A stretch of 64,000 bases of DNA from Bursaphelenchus xylophilus (lineage: Eukaryota; Nematoda; Chromadorea; Rhabditida; Aphelenchoididae). Where the stretch lies: contig CAJFCV020000001.1 of the NCBI GenBank assembly GCA_904066235.2, positions 7,316,001-7,380,000 on the forward strand, given 5' to 3'. The notes below the pieces were generated by a model. The model made no database searches and was not told where the DNA came from. It worked only from the letters and a program-made list of their open reading frames with translations. Positions 35,812 through 59,263 of this stretch are shown here, in pieces. The position numbers were made by a program, and so were the translations under genes. Position 1 is the first letter of the stretch; the number at the start of each line of letters is the position of its first letter.

Positions 35812-36345
35812 ATGCGTCGCATTTTTTCAAATGTGCGCTTTCTCAGCACAAAACAGCCCACTGTTCGATTTCCAGACGCCAAAAGAAAAACCATAGAAGA
35901 TGTTTTAGGAGAGTCCAAGCCAAAGGAGGCAATTACAGTGCAACAAAGCGTGGACGAATTCCAAGATTTATCTGGTGTGCCTGAAGAACACAAGAGCGAA
36001 CGCCGAGCTATTATTTTTCGCCCAGTCAGAAATGCTATGCAAAGTGGATGGAATGGAACTCAAATCTGGAAAATCGAGTTAGATAACCAAGAACGATGGG
36101 AAAACCCTCTTATGGGATGGTCCTCTACGTGAGTAGTGCAATCTTAAATAAAACTTATTAGAGCTGACCCATTGAGCAATATCTCCATGAATCTGGACTT
36201 CGCTTCTCAAGAAGATGCCATCAGTTTCTGTGAAAAAAATCAATGGCCATATGAAGTGGAAACTCCACAGGAACGCCAGATTAAGCCCAAGAATTACGGT
36301 TCCAATTTTCATTGGAACAAACGTACTCGAGTTGGTACGAAATAG
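35812..36345 (+). CDS. lpd-5: NADH dehydrogenase iron-sulfur protein 4 (NDUFS4, 18 kDa)
   Basis: Exons 35812-36128 and 36162-36345 encode 166 residues. [15 protein letters not shown] is a mitochondrial presequence. The mature part has [58 protein letters not shown] and the conserved end [18 protein letters not shown], all hallmarks of this accessory complex I subunit. NDUFS4 sits at the N-module/Q-module junction and stabilises the NADH-oxidising arm. The SS18-like gene starts 111 bp downstream on the same strand. Confidence 0.96.
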
Positions 36346-36456
36346 ACAAACAAGCATGTGAATAAACTTTTAGTTTTGGTTGTGTATTTTTTTCTCGGTA
36401 TACGACGTTTAATCGTTATACTTGAGTTTTGCGTGATCAAATAACCAAATTGTAGG

Positions 36457-36874
36457 ATGTCTGTTGCAATAAACCCCGACGCTTCAAAAGGTGCCACAGA
36501 AGAACAGACCAGCGCGCAAAAAATGTTAATTGAAAACAGTCAACTGATTGAAACTATCGCTGAATATCAGAGAATGGGTAAAATAGAGGATGCTGTGAAG
36601 TATCAAGAACTGTTACATCAAAACCTTACTTTCTTGGCTGATCTTGTAGATCCCCAACTAACTGCTCAAATACAGGCAAGTTCAATCCTTTATGGGATAA
36701 CGCTTCAAAGTTTAGGAAGTCACCGCACCACAACCGCTTCCTCTCTCTCAGCAGCACGAGCCTATTTCAGTCAATGTTGATCAACCTCACCAGACGTTAG
36801 GAGCGCCATCTTCGAATCCACAACAATATTACTCCCCTAATTACCCTCAACAAAGGACGCCCAGAATGACCTAA
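36457..36874 (+). CDS. SS18/SSXT-like BAF-complex subunit
   Basis: Exons 36457-36675 and 36716-36874 encode 125 residues. Residues 20-75 form an SSXT (SNH) domain: AQKMLIENSQLIETIAEYQR, then KYQELLHQNLTFLADLVDPQ. A short Gln/Pro-rich tail (PQPLPLSQQHEP, PQQYYSPNYPQQ) follows. SS18 proteins join BAF-type SWI/SNF remodellers through this domain. The tail is far shorter than in mammalian SS18. The 40-bp intron starts with GC (CAG|GCAAGT), a non-canonical GC-AG intron. Reading through it gives an unrelated frame, so the splice is required. A TGTAG lies just before the ATG and an AATAAA-like signal at about 36358 closes NDUFS4, which suggests downstream-gene (operon) expression. Confidence 0.88.
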
Positions 36875-36886
36875 ACTGTTTATTTT

Positions 36887-38454
36887 TTATCCTTCGTCGG
36901 CATCGGCGTTGACTTGTAAATACGCGTCGTTGAAATGCACAACAATAACAGTAATATCGTCTCGATAATTTCTTGCCATCCCTGGAGGTAGCTGGAGACT
37001 ATCTTGAAGTCTTGAATACTGTTGATCAGTTCCGCCAGAACAACCTCCTAGGGCGTTACGTATGATATGCGTGGCACTGTTATCATCTAACGGTTTCTTT
37101 ACGGTGCCTTTTCGTCGTCGATCGATCTCTTCTACGATCTAAACTTACAAGGTTTTCAAAACCATTTGATGATTTTTTTTCAAATGCCAGTCACTTACTT
37201 CCCCCAGGGTTTTTTCTGGAGATGGCTGATAGTTGCTGAGTGTCTGAGTTCCTAGTGCATGATCACTGACTAGTCGAACTATAGTATCAGGGTCTAACCA
37301 TTCCCATAATCCATCACTGGCTATGACAAGAAACTTGTCATTTGGAGTTAGTTTATGGTAGAAAACTTCTGGTTGTGCTGTCAGATAGGGAGGAGTTTGA
37401 AGTCCGCTGGGTGGTGACATTCCTAGAGGTTCCAGTACTACTTTCTGCAGTTCCATTTGCCACTTGTAACGGACATCCCCAAACGCTCGAAGGGGGTAGA
37501 GCTCCCCTAACAAACGTCCTCCTGTGGGGTATGTAGGTATATATTGACAAAGTTACCTTTAAGAACTGTGGCTCTTTCAGACACTGGGTGCTGTGATCTT
37601 ACACGATTCGTTTCGTCGATATTGTCAATAGTATGAGGTTTCGATAATTGTCGCGCAACAAGATGACCATGATTCACAACCCCCAAAACGGCCGCACAAT
37701 CTCCAGAATTCGCTACATGTAAATGCCCTCTTCTAATATGTGTAATTATCGCACAGGATCCGGATGTTGCGACATTGACACTCATTCTGAAAAAAGTAGC
37801 GACACACTGGGATTCAAAAAAAGTTACCACTTACCTGCAAACTTGCCCCCTCGAATCAGGTAACGCGCCGTTGCAAATATCCGAATCTAAACGGGTAAAT
37901 GCATACTGCAAGGCCTTCCTAACTGTTGTCATGTCTTCTCGCCGTCGAAATCTAAATATAATTCTGGGTAACGTAGAGTATACTTACCTTTCGTGAAACT
38001 CTCTAACGTTGAATTCATGAATGTCCCTGATAAAAGAAGGTAGTCGTGGGTCGGCACTTGAGAATAAGTGTTGTATTCTTTCATTAAGCGGTATCTGTGC
38101 TAAGGTGTGTTTCTCAAGAACAGAAGCGCAAATGTAATCGAAAAGTCTTGTAGATACATGCCTTGCACAAGAAGCCCCGCCATGTCCATCAAAGACCCCA
38201 AATAAATGGGCATTGGACGATAAGCATTTCGAAGCCGCGAAGAAATCTTCAACTGGTCGATTCGCCGCCAACTGGCTGACATCCACCTTGGCCACCGCAT
38301 GGTCATCAAGCGTGATAGATCGCTCATTTCCTCGAAGAATGGCATCTGTACTTGTTCGGGATCGAGTTGCAGAACAACTGGAGCGATGAAACAATCGGCG
38401 TGAGGCAACTGATCGAGAAACGGGCCGAACAATTATGATACGGGACATCCACAT
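36887..38454 (-). CDS. pdp-1: Pyruvate dehydrogenase phosphatase (PP2C family)
   Basis: Five exons (37988-38454, 37835-37951, 37557-37786, 37199-37521, 36887-37138) encode 462 residues. The start MSRIIIVRPVSRSVASRRLF is a mitochondrial presequence. PP2C metal-site motifs are present: LFGVFDGHGG, ANSGDCAAVLG, SDGLWEW and YRDDITVIVVHFN. LYPLRAFGDVRYKWQ and NDKFLVIASDGLW match PDP rather than generic PP2C. The enzyme dephosphorylates the E1-alpha subunit and reactivates pyruvate dehydrogenase. Its stop codon is only 12 bp from the stop of the convergent SS18-like gene, so the two 3' ends must overlap. Confidence 0.94.
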
Positions 38455-38731
38455 TCACATCTGTCCGTACATGTACGGAGAGACGATATCTCAACTAAAA
38501 ATACATTTTTTTCAGCCGAAACCCGACGAAACGGAATGCCAAGACCGAGAAAAAAACTGGCAATGTCTCGCGGTCGCGAGTCTTACCACAAAATTTAATC
38601 TTGTATACCAGGTGCCTTTTTACGCCTTATTGAGGAAGGTCTATTATTGCAAGCTGTTAAAGTTGTTATAATACTGTCTAAAACATTTTTAAGTTGTACA
38701 CTAATTCTACATAGAAACTGATGCTTGTTGA

Positions 38732-49588
<10,857 letters not shown>

Positions 49589-49966
49589 ACTATATATTTC
49601 ATTGCGGTAATATCAATGTATTTCATGATCTCAATCCTTGTGTTGGGCGGTTGCTGTTGTTGTTAAATAAAATGTACCATATCACTTTGTCAATGCGAAT
49701 ATAAAGGTTTTAAGGCTTTGGGTACTACGCCGCTGACATCAAAATAAGGGGGTTGAACAGTGTGATACGCATAAGATTGAACTCCAGTGCATGTTAATTT
49801 TCTCGAATTTTTTTTGCATGGTGGCCTCTTTGCTGTACTGATGATTGCATTTTTCGGAGTTGTAAATGTTCCAGCGTATAAAATGTCCCTTTTCGAGACA
49901 AATAATTTTTCCTTTTTTTCTTGTGTGAATCTATTCTTATCAACAAATTGTGGGTTTGGAGTTTTT
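49589..49966. other. Spacer between PI3K and RhoGAP genes
   Basis: AAATAAAATG near 49663 is a likely PI3K polyadenylation signal. The two genes lie in the same orientation 378 bp apart, compatible with either an operon or independent promoters. No clear acceptor abuts the RhoGAP start. Confidence 0.4.
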
Positions 49967-51993
<2,027 letters not shown>

Positions 51994-52362
51994 CAATAAA
52001 CCCATAATTAGAACTGTGATCACCCAACGAAAAAGTTGTTTTCAAATTTTTTACTTGTAAACAACGATTTAACATGGTTTTAATCGACCTGATGTTTTAT
52101 TTGTTTCAAATGGAGAGCAGTCTGAGTCTGTCGGGTATAATGAGAGAGAGGGTTTACCCTTTTGGCGAGTGCTGTGGATGACCATTGAGATAGGATATAG
52201 GGCAGTAGGTCTTCTTTACAGTGCCACCGACTCGCTCGATGTCTTTCAGACGGCTACATCATAATCAATACAAGGTGAAAATAAAACCATTACAACATAT
52301 AAACTTGACCAAAGAAAAGGAAAGAGAGGAAATAGAGATGAGACAAACAAGCGTTATTGTGT
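51994..52362. other. Convergent spacer between RhoGAP and paramyosin genes
   Basis: The two genes point at each other, so this 369 bp holds both 3' untranslated regions. An AATAAA lies near 51994-52000. No other gene is seen. Confidence 0.5.
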
Positions 52363-55300
52363 CTAGGCGTCGTCTTCCAGAACATATACTTTAGGCGAGT
52401 TTCCTTTTCCAGTGACCACGGAGCTGCGGTGTTTGGCACGGATCAGGTGAAGGGAACTCTCAGCCTGGTCGGCACGGCCTTCAGCATCTTCCAATTCGCG
52501 TTGGTAACGACGAACACGTTGTAGGTTTTGCATGGTGATAGATTCCTACAAAAGAGCGTTTCAGTATGGAGTCAGATGTTATTATATTTTACCACAAGCC
52601 CACCGGCTTAGAGTTTAGTGTTCCACTTACGGCTTCTCCAAGCTGTCGTTTTTGGATGTTGAGTTTCTCCAAAAGTCTGTCGGCGGTGTCTTGTGCCATT
52701 ACAAAGTTCTTATGCTCCTCATCGACTTGCATTTGGACTTCCTTGATTCTGCGATCCTTCTTGCGCAGCGCGTTCTGGGTTTCCTTATGGCGTCTGGTTT
52801 CCTCATCCAAGGCAGTTTCCAAGTCACGGATGCGGGTCTCAAGCTTGGCGATGACGCGCTTTCCTCCGAGAAGGGCAGCGGCTTCGGCTTCTTGGATTTG
52901 GACTTGTAATTGCTTGACTTGTTCCTCTAATGACTTTCTCAAGGCATCGATCTTCATGGAGTGTTCTTGTTCTTCATGAAGTTGTTCGACAGCACGAGCA
53001 GCATCAGCCAGAGCGCGGTTAGCACGTTCATCAGCAGCATGAAGTTCCTTTGTTGCCTCGTCAAGGTCAGCTTGGGCGGTAGAAAGTTCAGTCTCCAGCT
53101 TGTTCTTAATGGCAGTGAGGTTGTTGTTGATTGATTGGAGGTCATTGATGCGGCCATGAGCTTCCTCAAGCTCAACTTCCGCTTGTTTGCGAGCACGGAT
53201 GGCGTTGTCCAGAGCGGATTTGCATTCCTCAAGCTCGGCGGCCAAGGCCGAAACCTTGCGTTGAGCCAAGGCGTACTAAAATAGAGCGTCTTCAGTCATA
53301 GTTACGGTAAGCCAATCATAAAAACTATATAGGGTTACCTGATCGAGGGTCTGTTGGAGTTGTCTCTGGGTGTCTTCCAAAGAGGCTTGGAGAACCTTGA
53401 GTTGTTCGCTTTGCTTCTTGATGGTTTTCTGGGCTTCAATGTTGGCACGGTTGAGGTTGTCCACAGCCATTTCAAGCTCGGCAATCTCGGCCTGATACTT
53501 CTTCTTCAGACGGGAGATCTCGGCCTTCATGCGGGCTTCGGCATCGGCCAAAGCGGCGGTCAAGCGGTCAATCTCGAATTGCATGTTCTTGCGCAAGTTC
53601 TCGATTTCCTCTTCCTTTTCTTGCAGACGGCGTTCCATCTCAACACGAAGTTGTTGAAGATCGGCCAGGGCGCGTTGGGCGCGAGCTTCAGCGTCTCGAC
53701 GGGCGGCTTCGGATTCCTTAAGGGCAGTTTGGAGTTCACGGATTTCTCCGGCCAAACGAGCATTCTCCAAGTCAAGTTCATGGAGTTTGCGGTTAGCGTC
53801 GGCCAAGGCTTCCTTGGCTTCATGCAGATCATCTACAACATTAGGAAATAATGACTTAAAGCATCTTTATTGATTTACCTTGAAGCTTGCGGTTTTCGCG
53901 AGCCAAAGCTTCTTTCTGCTCGACGGCCTTCTCATACAAATGCTTCATCTTTTGGAGTTCAGCCAAAGCTGCACGGGCCTCGCGTTGAGCAGCTTCTAGC
54001 TCAACGGTCAGTTCGTCAATGCGTTGCTTAAGTTCGTTAACGGTTCTTTCAAGCTGTTCCTTGGCGCGTTCCAAGATAGCAATAGTGTTTTGAGCCTTCT
54101 CAAGGTCAACAATGAGGACTTCGACTTCAGATTGGAGCCGGGATTTGGCCTGGAATTGTTAACGTTTAGTGTATTAGGAACTTACCTTCTCAAGTTGAGA
54201 GATCTTTTGGACCAGAACTTCAATTTGTTCTTCGTATTCAGCTTGTTTCTGGAGCATCTTCTTGCGAAGATCCTCAACTTCCTCATGATGGAGAGCAACT
54301 TCGGCATCAAACTTGCTCTTCCATTGGGAAATTTCGGTGTTGGCCAAAGAAAGTTTGTGTTCAGCCTCAGCACGAGCCGCAGACTCCTCATCAAGAGCGG
54401 TACGGACGGAGTCAAGTTCCAATTGGACTTGGTGAAGCTGAGATTGAAGCTGAGAGCGTTCTCTTTCAGCATCTTCAAGACGTCGACGGGCTTCTTCAAG
54501 TTGCTGGGCAAGTTGATATTTAACGTGCTGGAGGTTGTCGAGTTGGACCTTTTGGTCATGAACCTCCTTCAACAATTCGTTGTTTTCGTTTTGAAGACGT
54601 TGACGTTGTTGGGCCAAGTCGTTTACGTGCTTGTTCAGGTCTTCGACCTTGTTCAATAAGTCGTTGGCCTGCGCCTCGAAGCGTTCAGCAGCCTTTTCGG
54701 CGGCGTGCTAAAAAATGCATAATGTTTGACATTATATCAAGTTTTCATTGTTAGTATTCAAATAGGTGTGGTTACTGTTCTTATTAATTCCTCGTTTTTT
54801 ATCTTAGAATAGAAGGCCTTAAGGTGTGGAGGTGGAAGGATCAGGCACAACACAACACATGTTTGTGAAGCGGCCAGGATTTGGCTGGGTCATCCGCCCA
54901 CCCACCCAGATCTCTCCCTTTAGATTGCCCTTCTCATTTTTCGCCTTTTCCAAGGAAGAGGACGGCAAAAGTATTTTGGAACAACTGTTTACAAGATCCA
55001 AAAGTCCGGGTCCCCGCTGGGCATATAAAAAAGAATATCAGAAACAAGAACAGGTTTGGAATGGTGTTTGCAAGCTATACGCCAGGCATCAGGCTGGTGA
55101 CATATTAGGACAACCAATCTTCGAAATCATCAAAAAACATGCCGAAATGTTTTCTCACCTTGTCTTTCTGAACCTGGTCAATAGTAGCGGTCAATTCAAT
55201 AACTTCGTGCTGGAGGCGTTGACGCTCGCGGTCAATCCTTAATAATACGGATGATTTTTTCTTCTAAGTAAATTATCAAAGGATAAAGAAGCGGACAAAA

Positions 55301-55936
55301 TTAATCGCCAAAATTTTTAATACGTACTTGGAATTCTTCTTCTGGAGTTGCTCGATTTGGTCTTGGTAATCAAGAAGAGCATCCTGATGCTTTTTTCGGA
55401 GGACATTCATAGCATCCTCGCTTTCCAATTGGGACTCCTCGAGAAGTTTGCGGAGCTTTTGGAGTTCTCCTTCACGCTTGCGGTTTGATTCGATCTACAC
55501 AGAGGGTTGGAAATGGAAACGATGAACTTACTTGGGAATCGGTGGTTCCCTCAGCATCCTCCAGACGGTCAGTCAGAGCGATGAGTTGAACAGAGAGGTC
55601 AGCGCGCTCACGCTCGATGCGGTTTCTCAATTCACGTTCGGATTCCAGGTCTTCTTGTAGAAGGCGGATTTTGTCCTACAAAAGAACTTCTGTTTACCTT
55701 CGCACAATAAACGTAGGTGGGTGAAGAGGATATCAAAAAACAGAGTAAGACAAACAGAAGCTCAAAGATATATGTATTTGGCACATAATTACCTCAAGTC
55801 GAGTTAGACTCCCCAAGTCAGCGACGGACATCGAACCAAATGGTCCGCCAGGGGCTCCACCAAAGGCACTCATTGATGGAGACTTGTACAGCGCGGCATT
55901 AGCCAAGGACGGGCTTTTGTACAACGAATTGGACAT
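52363..55936 (-). CDS. unc-15: Paramyosin
   Basis: Nine exons, right to left (55793-55936, 55532-55675, 55328-55494, 55159-55237, 54186-54707, 53879-54149, 53339-53832, 52631-53275, 52363-52545), encode 882 residues, the length expected for nematode paramyosin. A short non-helical head has SLYKSP repeats and [16 protein letters not shown]. The rest is continuous coiled coil with family blocks such as [46 protein letters not shown] and [17 protein letters not shown] short tail ends [18 protein letters not shown]. Paramyosin forms the thick-filament core in invertebrate muscle. Serines in the head repeats are kinase targets in the family. Intron 4 (54708-55158, 451 bp) is unusually long. Confidence 0.98.
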
Positions 55937-56927
55937 GGTCTTAAGGGCAAGTTTCCTCTCTTAAAAAGGATGATTACAGCCGATTAAGGGCAGCTCGAGA
56001 TGACCACACCAAAAGCACGGACTGTATAACTGGGCACGAATGAAATTTTCACCCCACTGATTTCTCTAGAGCTGAGGATTGAAGGTGCCTGCTGGCTGTC
56101 CGAGAAGAGGGTGGGATAGAGAGAAAAAAGAACAAGTGATGAGGTGGGCCCGTCTGATCTTCTTCCTTTTCTTCGCTGCCTCCAAGGGCCGCGCTTGTTT
56201 GGCCGCTGTCTGAGCGCTGGATAATCGCCTGGGGCCCCATCTGCAGTCGGGATTTTCCTGATCCTTTCTTTTCTTGCTTTTGCTTCTCTCCGTTCGCTCC
56301 ACCTGATCACCTCCAGGCCCGATCGGAGGCGGCAACGGAAATATCAGCGGCGGCGAGGAGAGTACTTTCTACATCATCCTCAAAAATCGCTGGCCCCAAC
56401 CCCCCGCACTTGGCCAGCCCAACTGTCCCAATTTTAATTTTTTTCATGCAATGCCTGTTTCCATCCGAATGTGTTCCAATCAGCATCTGACGGCAGTCCA
56501 GCCCATATCAAAGTTCGGGATTGTCAAAAGAAGTGGAGGGGGCGTCTTATAGAGGAGTGTAGAGACAAAGGAGAAGAGTGTGTGCATGCATTGGCTGAAT
56601 CAGCAGAGATTTCGAGAAAAGTAAAATCCCACTGGAGATTCTTCTTATTCTATTGTTTCCAGATGTTTTTCGTCATGCAGAAATAAGTAAAAAATTTAAA
56701 TATTACACGGTAATATGTAAAAATGTCTACATGAAAAATGATTGTCTTAGTTGTCTCTCATGTGAAACAAAATAAGGATAACAATTTCCGCGGGTTTTAC
56801 GAGAAAATTCGCATAAACCGGGGGCGTAGCTGGAGGTTTATGCAAACTTTCAATATTGGTACCAAACACTTGTATGGGTCTGCCTTTCCGTGTCCGCCAG
56901 GTTTTATTTACAAGGATATAAGAGTGA
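55937..56927. other. Upstream flank of unc-15
   Basis: This probably holds the muscle promoter of unc-15. It is relatively GC-rich near 56140-56340. Overlapping minus-strand frames at 55984-56335 have low complexity and no family features. Confidence 0.4.
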
Positions 56928-57066
56928 AGAAATAAGATCGCACCGGTCGTTTCGAAGCAAAACGTTAAAAACGCTTTCCTCACTTTTTTTGAAAAAATAG
57001 AATGGAAAAAATGAGACCGACATGAGAAAAAAAGCTCGAGAAAGCAAATTTAGCGTCTTTTTCAAA
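56928..57066. repeat. Inverted copy of the repeat upstream of NDUFS4
   Basis: Apart from scattered substitutions this is the reverse complement of 35635-35784, sharing AGTGAAGAAATAAGA, CGCACCGGTCG and GCTCGAGAAAGCAAATT. It ends 18 bp before a miniature element of the same family that lies near its twin. Confidence 0.75.
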
Positions 57067-57084
57067 ATCCCAAAGTCGGTCTTA

Positions 57085-57237
57085 TCAGTCAGTCGGGAAA
57101 ATAACGGCGGATCGTCGCGCCTCCGAATCGCCCATCATCGCTTTGCGACGGCGGCCGTAGCTGGAGATTTGGTGCGCGATAGCGGCGAGGCGAGACATTT
57201 TGCTGCGACGACCCGCCGTTATTTTCCCGACAGACTA
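57085..57237. mobile_element. Miniature TIR element (third copy)
   Basis: The ends TCAGTCAGTCGGGAAAATAA and TTATTTTCCCGACAGACTA are inverted, with the interior CGCCCATCATCGCTTTGCGA. This is the most complete of three copies in the window. Confidence 0.85.
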
Positions 57238-57282
57238 ATATTTCTTCACTCTTATACGATTCCTGTGTGCAAAATTTGGTTT

Positions 57283-57542
57283 TAGCTCGCGCTTTGCAAG
57301 CGCCGCTGAGATATTGAGCGATCTTTACCGCTGAGAGAGTACGCTAAACGCGGAGAGCGGTCAGAGAGAAAAACACTTTTTGGCCATAACTTTGCGAGTT
57401 TCGTGCGGAAAAAATTGATTTTTTGTGGACACATTACCCTCTATGGTAGAAATAGGCATGAAAGCTTTCGTGCCAAAATTCGGAGTAATTTTCGTCAACG
57501 TTCGATCTAAAAATCTCGGTTATTTCTGCAAAGCGTGAGCTA
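57283..57542. mobile_element. Inverted-repeat element with TAGCTCGCGCTTTGCA ends
   Basis: The left end TAGCTCGCGCTTTGCA pairs with TGCAAAGCGTGAGCTA at the right. The same terminus forms the inner ends of the foldback at 9495-10075. The interior is non-coding. Confidence 0.65.
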
Positions 57543-57570
57543 GAATTTTCTCATATATTTTAGAAAAAAA

Positions 57571-57850
57571 TATAACCAAGGTGATTTATATCTGGCGGCA
57601 AGGTCGGTATGCCGATGAATTTTTACGCCTGCTTAACAAAAATATTTTTTTCTGGAGCTGACACTCGCTATTTTCAACCGACCAAATTTCAAAAAAAAAT
57701 CTTGAATTGACCTTTCTATGCCTTCCCAGAGTCTTGAAGAATTATTTTCGGCCGAAACCGCTGAGATTTAGAAACTTTTTTTTGCCAAGTAGGCGTAAAA
57801 AATCATCGGCATACCGACCTTGCCGCCAGATATAAATCACCTTGGTTATA
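57571..57850. mobile_element. MITE with 60-bp terminal inverted repeats
   Basis: Both ends read TATAACCAAGGTGATTTATA and continue with TCTGGCGGCAAGGTCGGTAT in inverted orientation, about 60 bp in all. The core (TTTTCAACCGACCAAATTTC, TGAATTGACCTTTCTATGCC, ATTTTCGGCCGAAACCGCT) is clearly related to the arms of the element at 16117-17032, although the termini differ. Confidence 0.85.
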
Positions 57851-59221
57851 TTCAAATTTGTGCCAAGTTTCATCAAAATCTGAGCGTCGCACTTGTGGTA
57901 CTTAACCTATAAATACAGGTGTGAAATTCGACTTAATGACTCCGTTAGAGTGACAGTAGACCGGAAAAAAGCAGATGTATTACCGGAAGAAATACTCGAA
58001 AGTAAGCCTCAAACGACGCTTTAATCCTTCTAATAATAAACTCGAGGAAAGAATGACATTTTTATAAGTTTAGGGTAGGGCCCGAACAATTTATTTTTAA
58101 GACCGGAAATCAGATTCCGAGATGTTATTTTGCTCCGTCGATGTCAGTGCAAGCTTTCTCTGTTGGATTATTCTGACCCTGGACAACATGATGAGAAGAG
58201 AGTTGTGCATAAATTATGCAACAAAGGAAGAGTTTGAGTGTTTTCGAGTAATTTTTGAGAATTCCCGGTGATGCAATTCAGAAGACGAACATGGCATGAG
58301 AGGGAGATGCGGGCCTATTCCCAAAGGCCCTGCAAACCATCTCGTCTTGAATGTAAATCGATTTTCATTGGCAAACCGCGCCAATCCTCGGAAAGTTTTC
58401 CTTTTCTAACCCCGCCGTAGCGCGTTAATCATGTAGATTTGTTGACGTATGCGGAACGAATAAAGGACTGCAAAGAAGCGGCCACAATGACTCCAGCATT
58501 ATAGGAACGCTAACGAACTTTCACGAAAAATATGGCCGACGAAAGGGAAGCGGCCGAGAGTTGACGCGACTTGAGCGCAAATGTCCTCGTGTTCATAAAA
58601 AAATAACTCCGCCTTCATTCCACGCACTCTGTGCATTTCGCCTAGGTCTTCGCACCCTTACTACTACTTCTAATGTGGCTAAAGCGGGCTTTCTGGGGGC
58701 GCCCGCCCGATTTGTCCACAGTGGTAGCGCGGCCGAAAGAGAGAGAATGAAGGCACACTAACCAAGGGATTTGTGGTAGTGTGCTTCCTTTGTTTTCTTG
58801 CGGGTATTCAGGGCCCGTGGGTCCCTAGATTCCTTGCGGTCACATTTCGGCATCAAATCTCGAAGGAGTCTTTGTTTTTTGGCCATCCCTCGGGCTGATC
58901 CTTTACCATTCTTCAAGTGTTTCTTCTGTTTGCTTACCTTCCGTAACTATTATAATACAAGGAAACGGTTTGTCCGGCACCCAGTTTGTTTGGCTTCTCA
59001 CTTCCCGTCAAACCTTTCCCGTTTATTCTCCGTGCCAACACATTTGTATCTGTTTAGATATTATCCGAAGGGACAGAATATGGGATTTGCGTTCCATTTC
59101 GACAATAAATTTTACTAATCCCTTACTTAAGATAGACGACGCCCATGTCTCTGAGCTTAGAAAGTGTCTTCGACTGGAGAAGGAGGTTATAGATTGCGGC
59201 CGTATGACTCGATGTGAAGCC
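57851..59221. other. Intergenic region upstream of the C2 gene
   Basis: No gene was recognised. Two short open frames (58561-58761, 58798-59118) lack motifs. The end of the region probably contains the C2-gene promoter and outron. Confidence 0.4.
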
Positions 59222-59230
59222 TGGTTTTAG
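59222..59230 (+). promoter_or_regulatory. Candidate spliced-leader acceptor of the C2 gene
   Basis: TGGTTTTAG lies 33 bp upstream of the ATG at 59264 and fits the acceptor consensus used throughout the window. Confidence 0.4.
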
Positions 59231-59263
59231 ATTCAGAAGGAAGAAAAAAGCACGATCGTCCTT

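Noticed and set aside
54024..54659. 211-codon open frame on the plus strand over paramyosin exons
   Set aside because: It is the antisense shadow of coiled-coil coding sequence, Leu/Phe-rich as expected for the complement of Glu/Lys/Gln codons.
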